From the NCBI GenBank assembly GCA_964614375.1, contig CAZTLI010000329.1, positions 1 through 6,287 on the forward strand: a stretch of DNA of 6,287 nt, given 5' to 3'. A program made the translations under genes and the position numbers. Below are positions 1-6,287 of this stretch, in pieces. Position 1 is the stretch's first letter. Every line of letters starts with the position of its first letter. Origin of the DNA: CAZTLI01 sp964614375. GTDB lineage: Bacteria; Chloroflexota; Anaerolineae; Aggregatilineales; Phototrophicaceae. The notes beneath the pieces are model-generated. The model searched no databases and was not told the DNA's origin. It saw only the letters and a list, made by a program, of their open reading frames with translations.

Positions 1-2
1 TG

Positions 3-1670
3 CGATTTCGAGTTCTGGATTTAATACGGGATAGCAATTCCACAATTTCATGCCGGACAACCCAATTTCTGAACCGGGATGGAAATTTGGTGGTTCGGGG
101 CAGGGTGCAGCGCGCGCCTAATTTAGCGATTCTAGCTGGATATGAAATTAGCGGAGCAGTTCTATATCAGGGCAGTCGAAGACACGATGGCATTAGTATC
201 CAATGTTACTTTGACCCCTGGTTCACTAATGTCGCTCAACCTCCCCAACAAACAAATGCAAGGGGTGATTTCTCGCTGCCTGATTTGCGTGAGCAAGGTT
301 TATATCGCTGTTTATTCTATAGCAATTTTGTCGATGGCAATCCTCTTGTACGGAGCGATGATTTCTTCCTTGCGGGTGAAACATTTTTCTATTTGACTGG
401 TGACTCGTTCACGCTGTTGCCCGTTGTGCTTCGCGGCGGCAATACCGCAACAAATGGTGGTGGTGGAGAAGTTATAGATGCGCTCGATCTTGCCGAAGTC
501 ACCGGGCCAGGTCGATGGGATTCTGTTCCAGCAGCGCCATTTACCGCTGGAGATGCGAATGGTGATCGACGGGTCAATGAGGCCGACCTTGCGATTGTCT
601 CCGCGAATTGGGGGCAGCAAGAGGATATTTCTTACACCCACATGGTTTATAGTCTGGGAACAGATTATGCAGGCGATATTTTCCCGAACAGCCGGATCTG
701 GTGGGGAGAACCTTCATCTGGCCCGATATATGAGCTGGTTTCAAGTCGTTCGCCAGATTTCTGGGGCGCGATGTCACCGGATGGTTCGTATGTCGCCTTC
801 AGTCGTTATAACACACGTACCGGTCAATTCGAGCTATTTACAGCCGAAACGCGCAATATCCCACGCGGACGTAATGTACAGATAACGCCACGCAGAGACT
901 TTGGCTATGACTCCTTCGCGCCTTCATGGTCTCCAGATGGGACTCGTATCGCGTTTGCCTGTTCTCAACGCGATACTTCAGGTGGCGGCTTCCCACTGCA
1001 TGATTGGTTGACCAATAACACATCAATCTGTGTTGTCGATGCTGATGGGCGTAATGTACACGTCATTGGTTCGAATAGCCGTATCTATCCACCCGCATGG
1101 ATGAATAATGATGTCGTGATATTCGCGGGTGATGATACACATCCCGTTTGCCCTGACAGCCTGTGTGCATTTGACTACACATTGAACCAAACGATCAAAG
1201 TCGCCGATCAATTGGACTATGGTGCTTCAGATATAGTAGACATGCCTGTTATTCGGGTTTATATGGGAACAACCTATCTGTTCTATCGTTTCTACGACTC
1301 AGGTTTATCGCGACATAAAATCCGTGTGGGTACGATTACCTATGCAAATGGGGTGTTCGGTGGGGGAATTACTGTTACTATGAATGGCACTACACATGCC
1401 GAATTATTGGTTTCCCAGCCACCCAGTACCCCCACAAATATCGATGTTGATTACTACGCTGTATCGCCCTTATTGGATGTTATTTTCTATGGTCGGAATG
1501 ATTACACATTCTATAACAACAGGCATAACCAAGCTTCTCCTTTAACATGGATAACACCTGCTGAGGCGCATATCGTCGATGGATTTGTTGGCAATCCCAC
1601 ATGGGATGGCAATTTAGCAACATTCACTGAATTACACGGACACCGTGCAACGGTTGACTGGGTGCCGTAA
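3..1670 (+). CDS. Exported protein with regulatory-like beta domain, internal dockerin and TolB-like propeller (5' partial)
   Basis: The frame is open from the window's left edge, so this is the 3' part of a longer gene (555 visible codons). A TTG at 87 is the first usual start codon in frame, but starting there would leave no signal peptide and cut into a beta-strand-rich segment, so I treat the gene as truncated. Residues are counted from that TTG. Residues 1-115 look like a carboxypeptidase-regulatory or Cna-B-type sandwich (YEISGAVLYQG, then ARGDFSLPDL). Residues 117-177 are a dockerin: a degenerate first repeat, then a perfect calcium loop, DANGDRRVNEADL (156-168). Residues 200-520 carry PD40/TolB-like blades (MSPDGSYVAFSR 229-240; WSPDGTRIAF 281-290; weaker ones near 334, 456 and 502), which suggests a binding propeller rather than an enzyme. 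Ligand and function are unknown. It ends in tandem TAA stops before a terminator, so it is probably not transcribed with the next gene. Domain calls are by pattern only. Confidence 0.85.
   Translation, partial: RFRVLDLIRDSNSTISCRTTQFLNRDGNLVVRGRVQRAPNLAILAGYEISGAVLYQGSRRHDGISIQCYFDPWFTNVAQPPQQTNARGDFSLPDLREQGLYRCLFYSNFVDGNPLVRSDDFFLAGETFFYLTGDSFTLLPVVLRGGNTATNGGGGEVIDALDLAEVTGPGRWDSVPAAPFTAGDANGDRRVNEADLAIVSANWGQQEDISYTHMVYSLGTDYAGDIFPNSRIWWGEPSSGPIYELVSSRSPDFWGAMSPDGSYVAFSRYNTRTGQFELFTAETRNIPRGRNVQITPRRDFGYDSFAPSWSPDGTRIAFACSQRDTSGGGFPLHDWLTNNTSICVVDADGRNVHVIGSNSRIYPPAWMNNDVVIFAGDDTHPVCPDSLCAFDYTLNQTIKVADQLDYGASDIVDMPVIRVYMGTTYLFYRFYDSGLSRHKIRVGTITYANGVFGGGITVTMNGTTHAELLVSQPPSTPTNIDVDYYAVSPLLDVIFYGRNDYTFYNNRHNQASPLTWITPAEAHIVDGFVGNPTWDGNLATFTELHGHRATVDWVP
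435..617 (+). other. Dockerin type I module inside the upstream CDS
   Basis: The second repeat (552-590) matches the EF-hand-like dockerin loop D-x-N-x-D-x-x-V-N-x-x-D-L at every ligand position and is followed by AIVSANWG, the usual helix and end of a dockerin repeat. The first repeat (about 453-500) keeps the helix start (VIDALDLAEV), but its calcium loop is replaced by a Gly run, so it probably binds calcium poorly or not at all. Dockerins bind cohesin domains; a cohesin is encoded by the next gene. The module lies in the middle of the protein, between the beta domain and the propeller, instead of at the usual terminus. Confidence 0.8.
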
Positions 1671-1686
1671 TAAATTCTGATTTAAT

Positions 1687-1719
1687 AGCCAGCCGGAAGA
1701 CTTTCTCCCGGCTGGTTTT
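1687..1719 (+). terminator. Rho-independent terminator after the dockerin/propeller gene
   Basis: An eight-base perfect stem, CCAGCCGG (1689-1696) with CCGGCTGG (1708-1715), encloses an 11-base loop and is followed by TTTT (1716-1719). It starts 17 bases after the first TAA of the upstream gene. The position and the T run fit an intrinsic terminator. It separates that gene from the cohesin gene and argues against translation starting at the GTG at 1720. Confidence 0.8.
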
Positions 1720-1730
1720 GTGTTAATTCA

Positions 1731-1736
1731 TACAAT
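1731..1736 (+). promoter_or_regulatory. Possible -10 box (TACAAT) for the cohesin gene
   Basis: TACAAT matches five of six bases of the bacterial -10 consensus and lies just after the terminator, in an AT-rich stretch 32 bases before the chosen ATG. No convincing -35 box is seen at the usual distance, because that position falls inside the terminator stem. A promoter is expected here since transcription from the left should end at the terminator, but this exact box is only a candidate. Confidence 0.3.
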
Positions 1737-1756
1737 TGATATTAAACCCTGGAATC

Positions 1757-1761
1757 TGAGG
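1757..1761 (+). promoter_or_regulatory. Ribosome binding site that decides the cohesin gene start
   Basis: TGAGG lies six bases before the ATG at 1768, a normal Shine-Dalgarno spacing. This supports 1768 over the GTG at 1720, which directly abuts the terminator T run and has only the terminator hairpin upstream. ATG codons at 1780 and 1789 in the same frame are other possibilities, but I see no better site for them. Confidence 0.5.
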
Positions 1762-1767
1762 CCGCGA

Positions 1768-2655
1768 ATGCGGATAACCATGATCAATATGCCAATATCG
1801 TTTCTTCTAAATAGCATATTTGCTGTACTACAATTTGCAATTTCAACAAAACGTTTATGCAGTTGTAAAACCTCACTATCTGGCATAGTTGTGATAGGTG
1901 GATTACTGGTGGGCAGTATTCTGCCTAGCAATGCACAGAATGGCGTTGTTCTAAGTCTGGAATCGGACACTACATCCCTACAAACGGGGCAGGAATATGA
2001 AGTGCGAGTACGTGTTCAGGACATAACCAACTTTTGGTCTATGGGACTCAATATTGGCTATGACCCTTCTTTATTATATGTCATGGGGACGGCATCGGGG
2101 GCACCTATTCAGCCCGGTGAAATGCTGGCAGGTCAATCTATAACAGTCATACGAAACACGGTGCGTCCAACCCTGATTGACTATGGAATGTCGCTCCTGC
2201 CACCTTCAGACCCCGTAACAGGTACAGGAACGTTGCTGGTGTTTCGCATCTATCCCATTGCGCCCGGCACAACAGAAATCCGATTTAATAGAGGGCAGTT
2301 GGTGTCTCTGGAATTTGGCGATTCTGGAAGTGCGGGTGACTTTGACACAGTAGCAGTGCCTTTTACACCAGTGCTATTACAACTGACTATTATAGGTGAT
2401 GCTGTTCCCATACCATCAGAAGCAACAGCGACACCTACTTTGACTCCCACACGTTCCTCAATAGATCGGGGTGGGGAGGAAACGGCAGAACCAACATTAC
2501 TCAATGTGACTGCTGTGCCCCAATCCGCGACTGCACCTGCTGCCACTGATTCACCTGAGGCAGACAATACGTCCATTCTCCTGATGGCTGTGGTGCTCAT
2601 TATAGTCGGGGCAGTTGGATTAATTGCCTTAGTTGTTTATGCGCGTCGCCGTTAA
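1768..2655 (+). CDS. Membrane-anchored single-cohesin surface protein
   Basis: This 295-residue protein has the plan of a surface anchor for dockerin-bearing partners. Residues 1-56 form a long N-terminal export signal: KRLCSCK is the basic part, then a hydrophobic run (about 36-53) ending SNA-Q, a plausible signal peptidase I site at residue 56. Residues about 60-210 resemble a cohesin: an opening strand with TGQEYEVRVRVQDI, then the hallmark MGLNIGYDPSLLYV, and later GTGTLLVFRIYPIAPGTTEI, the usual closing strands. A low-complexity Thr/Pro/Ala/Glu linker follows (211-268, with TATPTLTPT), then a hydrophobic helix (269-291) and a final ARRR that should stay in the cytoplasm. There is no LPXTG motif, so the anchor is the helix itself, not a sortase signal. 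The gene upstream encodes a dockerin, a natural but unproven partner. A terminator separates it from that gene, while only 61 bases without a terminator separate it from the protease gene downstream, so those two may be co-transcribed. The cohesin call rests on pattern, not a profile search. Confidence 0.85.
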   Translation: MRITMINMPISFLLNSIFAVLQFAISTKRLCSCKTSLSGIVVIGGLLVGSILPSNAQNGVVLSLESDTTSLQTGQEYEVRVRVQDITNFWSMGLNIGYDPSLLYVMGTASGAPIQPGEMLAGQSITVIRNTVRPTLIDYGMSLLPPSDPVTGTGTLLVFRIYPIAPGTTEIRFNRGQLVSLEFGDSGSAGDFDTVAVPFTPVLLQLTIIGDAVPIPSEATATPTLTPTRSSIDRGGEETAEPTLLNVTAVPQSATAPAATDSPEADNTSILLMAVVLIIVGAVGLIALVVYARRR

Positions 2656-2677
2656 CCCAAGATTCTCGATTTCACCG

Positions 2678-2683
2678 TACAAT
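2678..2683 (+). promoter_or_regulatory. Possible -10 box (TACAAT) before the double-protease gene
   Basis: This is the same hexamer as at 1731, placed 34 bases before the protease ATG and within the 61-base gap after the cohesin gene. No good -35 element is visible, so it may be chance. If real, the protease gene could be transcribed independently as well as by read-through from the cohesin gene. Confidence 0.2.
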
Positions 2684-2703
2684 GAGCATTAGAGCGGCTG
2701 GCT

Positions 2704-2708
2704 GAGGA
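2704..2708 (+). promoter_or_regulatory. Ribosome binding site of the double-protease gene
   Basis: GAGGA lies eight bases before the ATG at 2717, a good Shine-Dalgarno match with normal spacing. The start is followed at once by a Lys-rich N-terminus and a hydrophobic segment, as expected for an exported protein, so the start is well supported. Confidence 0.75.
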
Positions 2709-2716
2709 CAGTTTAC

Positions 2717-5700
2717 ATGAAAAAAAATGAACAAAGACTGGCAGTAATCGGTGCTACTCTGGTCAGTGTTGTATGGTTAGCTGCCATTGTCCTACTTATT
2801 ATAGGTACGCCAGAAACGCGCATCGAAATGCCTACACAGGCTGTCTTACCGCCATCAAGCTCAGAACTGCACGTCAATCGGCAGCCTCTTCCTACAGCAA
2901 ATCAATCGACATCATGGACGGTAACAGAACCTGTCAGTATCCCATCACCGCCACCGCCACCATCAAATGAAGTAGTTATTCGTTTTCATCAATCCTCAAC
3001 TGTCCAAGAACGTGTTGAATATATCGAATCCATCGACGGAACAATCACTCGTGAAATACAGGAGTTGGACACGGTTGTTGTTACACGTACAGAGGGATTT
3101 GATTCGGAGCTACCCCCATCCCCGGTTGTACTGGCAGCGGAACCTGATTATTACGTGACCGTTGCACTGAGCGCGCCCACGAGCGACCCATTTTATACCC
3201 AACAATGGGCCTTACCAGCGATGAATGTACCTGAAGCGTGGTCAGATTTACCCGCTGATGTATCTTCAATTACAGTTGCTGTTATTGACAGTGGTGTGTG
3301 TATAGACCATCCCGAACTTGCGGGGATGCTGCTCAGTGGTTGGGATTTTGTTGAACGTGATGCCATACCACAAGATGAGTATGGTCATGGCTGTGGTGTA
3401 GCAGGCATTATTTCAGCACTACCGGATAATGGTATAGGTATAGCAGGGATAGCCCCGCATGTTCGATTGTTGCCTCTCAGGGTGTTGGATGCCGATGGGT
3501 TAGGGCGATATTCAGATGTTGCCCATGCTATTGTGTATGCAACCGATCAAGGCGCGCAAATCATCAATATCAGCCTGGGAGGATATAATTCTTCCTCTGT
3601 ATTAGAGGCAGCAGTGCGTTATGCACTGGATCGGGGCGTCCTGGTTGTCGCGGCAGCAGGGAATACGGGCACATCAACAGTCCTCTATCCCGCTGTGTAT
3701 GAAGGGATAGTTGCTGTCGGGTCGGTAGGTGCTGGACTGCAAACGAGCAGCTTCAGCAGTACAGGTAATGGTATTGATTTATGGGCACCTGGCGAGTCAA
3801 TTATTTCATTGCGTGGCGATTCTGGATATGCGCTGGTAAATGGAACATCGTTCGCAGCGCCGCATGTAGTGGGCATTGCTGCGCTCGAAATGGCACATGG
3901 TCGAACATTAATTATCAATAGAGGTGTGGTGGCTTTTGGGGGTAGTTCGCCTGCACAAGAAGCTACACCCGTACCTGAAGACGAAGCACAAGTTGTCCCG
4001 CTAGAATACGTGCCCCTATATGAGCGTGTGCGGAATAATGGACGAGTCTCCCTTATCGTCGGTTTAAATGTATTTTTCCAGCCAGAAGGTGATTTATCTG
4101 GTCAAAGTGTTCAAGCGCAGCGACAGGCCATTGCACAGGCACAGCAGAATGTCATCAATGCCTTATCAGCCTATGATGTAGACATCTTGAATACCTACAG
4201 CTTTGTTCCTTTTATGGCGGTCACGGTTGATGAAGCCGGATTTCTCTATCTTATTAACTCACCTTTTGTGACACATATTGAAGAAAATGTACAGCACTAC
4301 TTAACACTCTCCGGCAGCACCAACTATGTCAATGTCAGCACACCCGTCACTGGTGCATGGGCGCAGGGTTATGATGGCACCGGCTGGACAGTCGCTGTTC
4401 TCGATTCAGGCGTCGAAGCGTTACATTCGTTCTTCGGCGGACGAGTCATATCAGAGGCCTGCTATTCCACTTCAATACCAACAGATAGTGTCAACTCAGG
4501 TGGTTTGATTTTTGAAGAAACCTACAATTCTTTATGTCCCGGTGGTGTTGCCAGTTCAACCGCCGTTGGGTCATCATCACCATCTGCCTGTGCTGGTTTT
4601 GGGGTAGGCCTGTCTTCATGTAGTCATGGGACACACGTCTCCGGTATTGCTGCTGGAAATGGGGTGAGCTTTGATGGTGTTGCCCGTAGTGCGGACATCA
4701 TAGGCATACAGGTATTCTCAAGGGTGCTTATTACATCGACTGATGCGGATACCTGCACATTTTTTGGACTGGGGAGTCCGCCCTGTACATTGAATGACAT
4801 TACCGCTTTTACATCCGATATTATCGCCGGATTAGAGCGTGTCTATGAACTGCATACACAGGGCGTCAACATTGCTGCCGTCAATATGAGTCTTGGTGGT
4901 GGGATATATTCAACTGACTGCGACACTATAGATGTGGGTGGTATGCTCTACCAGACGGCCTACAAATCGGCAATTGATACTTTAAAATCTGTTGGTATTG
5001 CCACCGTGATTTCGGCGGGGAATGATGGAGAGCGTAACGCCGCCAGTTCACCGGGATGTGTCTCGACAGCCATTACCGTTGGCGCAACAGGGACTACAGG
5101 TTCATTTAATGGCGAGTCCGATATCGTTGCCTCTTTCTCAAATATATCACCGATTGTGGATTTGCTTGCGCCGGGCACATGGATAGAGTCGGCCTACATT
5201 GGTAATACTTTCGCTTCCTTTAATGGAACATCGCAAGCTGCACCGCATGTGACGGGTACATGGGCTATTATGCGCCAGCGGTATCCCGAAGCGACGGTTG
5301 ACGAGATTCTAAATCTTCTTGAAGTTAATGGCGTCCCTGTATCTGACCAGCGCACGGGTGGTGTCCACACCGTACCCCGTATAGATGTGGGTGAGGCGCT
5401 GTCAAATGGGACACCCGCATCCCCCACAACAGGCATAGTGGTCATTAGTGAGTTAAATATCCGGCAAGCGACAAATGATACGCCTCGCCCCATTGCTGAG
5501 TTCCATAATAAAGGTGCAGCGCCTGTTAATATGACCGGGTGGCATTTTACAGCACTGAGTGAAGCCTATGGCTTTGAGGCTGCTTTTGTATTCCCATCAT
5601 TTATATTGAATGCTGGAGCGCGGGTTGTCCTACATCCCGGTGATGGAACGAATACAGCGGATACCCTTTACGCAAATGATGGGCTGAATACTCCAACATG

Positions 5701-6287
5701 GTATTGGTGGTATACAGAATATGGCGCCGCGGCATTGACCAACGGGGTGGGGGGAATAGATTATGTGCAATGGGGGAATGCGCCCTGGTCACCACCACAG
5801 GGCACGAATTGGTTCCTTCCCAATGCGCCTCAGACGGCGTTCCCTTCCTATTATTTAGCGCGTGATCCAGTGAGCACGGATACAGACAGTGGACTAGATT
5901 GGGTGATAGTAGACTCGCATACCTTTGGGAGTGTGAACAGCAGTGCGTTACCTGTTCCCGCTGATGGTTCTGTGAACATTATCGAAGCCACCTTCGATGC
6001 AGGTGATACGATCAATCTTCAGGTTCAAGATAATGACCGTTATACGAATGACAGTGGTGTGACAGATACTGTAACCGTGACCGTCGTCAATCCTGCAACC
6101 AGTGAAAGTGAAGATGTTGTTTTAACTGAAACGGGTGGTAACACGGGTGTATTCAATGGCACACTGAATACCACAAATGCAACTGTGGGAACAGATAATG
6201 ATGGTGTGCTGCATGTGCAATCGTCACAGACGGTTCAGGTAACCTATTTAGATGTAGGCACATCGACGGGTTTCTCCGCAAATCGCA
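2717..6287 (+). CDS. Exported tandem subtilisin-like (S8) double protease with lamin-tail-like and beta-sandwich domains (3' partial)
   Basis: The frame is open for 1190 codons and leaves the window without a stop. MKKNEQR and a hydrophobic helix (8-30) form a signal anchor or signal peptide; no clear cleavage site is seen. A Pro-rich linker (about 72-84) leads to a propeptide-like region (85-156) ending DPFYTQQWAL. S8 unit 1 (about 180-396) has Asp191 (VIDSG), His224 (HGCGVAG), oxyanion Asn316 (AAAGN) and Ser378 (NGTSFAAPH), with compact subtilisin-like spacing. After a short linker, residues 434-528 form an I9-like propeptide (VSLIVGLNVFFQPEG to THIEEN). S8 unit 2 (about 533-896) has Asp563 (VLDSG), His637 (HGTHVSG), Asn769 (SAGN) and Ser839 (NGTSQAAPH); it is larger and has eight Cys. 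Residues 907-1072 resemble a lamin-tail domain (VVISELN, MTGWHF, LNAGARVVLHPGDG). From about 1086 a beta-sandwich repeat begins (DTVTVTVVNP, LTETGGNTGVFNGTL) and is cut by the edge. Both units look catalytically complete and should cleave proteins outside the cytoplasm; the substrate is unknown. It may share a transcript with the cohesin gene. Confidence 0.92.
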   Translation, partial: MKKNEQRLAVIGATLVSVVWLAAIVLLIIGTPETRIEMPTQAVLPPSSSELHVNRQPLPTANQSTSWTVTEPVSIPSPPPPPSNEVVIRFHQSSTVQERVEYIESIDGTITREIQELDTVVVTRTEGFDSELPPSPVVLAAEPDYYVTVALSAPTSDPFYTQQWALPAMNVPEAWSDLPADVSSITVAVIDSGVCIDHPELAGMLLSGWDFVERDAIPQDEYGHGCGVAGIISALPDNGIGIAGIAPHVRLLPLRVLDADGLGRYSDVAHAIVYATDQGAQIINISLGGYNSSSVLEAAVRYALDRGVLVVAAAGNTGTSTVLYPAVYEGIVAVGSVGAGLQTSSFSSTGNGIDLWAPGESIISLRGDSGYALVNGTSFAAPHVVGIAALEMAHGRTLIINRGVVAFGGSSPAQEATPVPEDEAQVVPLEYVPLYERVRNNGRVSLIVGLNVFFQPEGDLSGQSVQAQRQAIAQAQQNVINALSAYDVDILNTYSFVPFMAVTVDEAGFLYLINSPFVTHIEENVQHYLTLSGSTNYVNVSTPVTGAWAQGYDGTGWTVAVLDSGVEALHSFFGGRVISEACYSTSIPTDSVNSGGLIFEETYNSLCPGGVASSTAVGSSSPSACAGFGVGLSSCSHGTHVSGIAAGNGVSFDGVARSADIIGIQVFSRVLITSTDADTCTFFGLGSPPCTLNDITAFTSDIIAGLERVYELHTQGVNIAAVNMSLGGGIYSTDCDTIDVGGMLYQTAYKSAIDTLKSVGIATVISAGNDGERNAASSPGCVSTAITVGATGTTGSFNGESDIVASFSNISPIVDLLAPGTWIESAYIGNTFASFNGTSQAAPHVTGTWAIMRQRYPEATVDEILNLLEVNGVPVSDQRTGGVHTVPRIDVGEALSNGTPASPTTGIVVISELNIRQATNDTPRPIAEFHNKGAAPVNMTGWHFTALSEAYGFEAAFVFPSFILNAGARVVLHPGDGTNTADTLYANDGLNTPTWYWWYTEYGAAALTNGVGGIDYVQWGNAPWSPPQGTNWFLPNAPQTAFPSYYLARDPVSTDTDSGLDWVIVDSHTFGSVNSSALPVPADGSVNIIEATFDAGDTINLQVQDNDRYTNDSGVTDTVTVTVVNPATSESEDVVLTETGGNTGVFNGTLNTTNATVGTDNDGVLHVQSSQTVQVTYLDVGTSTGFSANR

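Noticed and set aside
87..89. TTG at 87 as the true start of the first gene
   Set aside because: The frame stays open to the window edge, starting here would split a beta domain, and there would be no export signal on a protein whose domains are typical of secreted proteins.
312..641. Antisense and off-frame open frames, including 312-641 (-), 2250-2600 (-), 4326-4508 (+) and 5194-5493 (-)
   Set aside because: Each lies wholly within a well-supported + strand gene, has no recognisable domain and reads as a shadow of that gene.
1720..1767. GTG at 1720 as the start of the cohesin gene (311 residues)
   Set aside because: It directly follows the terminator T run, so any transcript from a promoter between the genes would begin too late to use it. 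The ATG at 1768 has a Shine-Dalgarno-like TGAGG at good spacing.
1768..2655. Cellulosome scaffoldin
   Set aside because: There is only one cohesin, no carbohydrate-binding module and no glycoside hydrolase in the window, so a cellulosome is not supported.
2656..2716. Terminator between the cohesin and protease genes
   Set aside because: No stable hairpin followed by a T run is visible in this 61-base gap.
3900..4060. A frameshift or gene boundary between the two protease units
   Set aside because: Codon-by-codon reading keeps one frame from 2717 to the end with no stop, and no start with a ribosome site and signal peptide is seen ahead of the second unit. An assembly join cannot be excluded from sequence alone.
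3839..5233. DNA repeat (AATGGAACATCG at 3839 and 5222)
   Set aside because: The 12-base match encodes the conserved NGTS active-site motif in both proteases and does not extend, so it reflects protein constraint and not a repeat element.

Overview
The window carries three genes, all on the + strand and all apparently encoding exported or surface proteins. Codon use is mixed and base composition moderate. The style points to an environmental bacterium of the phylum Chloroflexota (Anaerolineae-like). The cues are Thr/Pro-rich linkers of the TATPTLTPT type, a C-terminal membrane helix followed by an ARRR tail, lone cohesin and dockerin modules, TolB-type propellers, and subtilases fused to lamin-tail and beta-sandwich domains. 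That assignment is an inference from protein style; there is no rRNA or marker gene here to test it.

Layout. Positions 3-1670 are the 3' part of a gene whose start lies left of the window. It encodes a beta-sandwich (carboxypeptidase-regulatory-like) domain, an internal dockerin and a TolB/PD40 beta-propeller. It ends in tandem TAA codons followed by an intrinsic terminator (about 1687-1719). Positions 1768-2655 encode a signal peptide, one cohesin domain, a Thr/Pro/Ala-rich linker and a C-terminal membrane anchor. After a 61-base gap with no visible terminator, a frame opens at 2717 with a good Shine-Dalgarno sequence and runs off the right edge (at least 1190 codons). It encodes a membrane-anchored or secreted protein with two complete subtilisin-like (S8) protease units in tandem, each with its own propeptide-like region, followed by a lamin-tail-like domain and the start of a beta-sandwich repeat. 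Because it has no stop in the window, an ORF caller that requires a stop would miss this gene, although it is the largest one present.

How they may work together (inference). The cohesin protein is built to sit in the membrane with its cohesin facing out, and the gene upstream encodes a dockerin. The pair could form a non-cellulosomal docking system that holds the propeller protein, and possibly other dockerin proteins, at the surface. The double protease may be co-transcribed with the cohesin gene and would act in the same extracytoplasmic space. Its internal propeptide suggests that self-processing could separate the first, anchored protease from the second protease with its adhesive tail. 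No RNA genes, mobile elements, CRISPR arrays or significant DNA repeats were seen.
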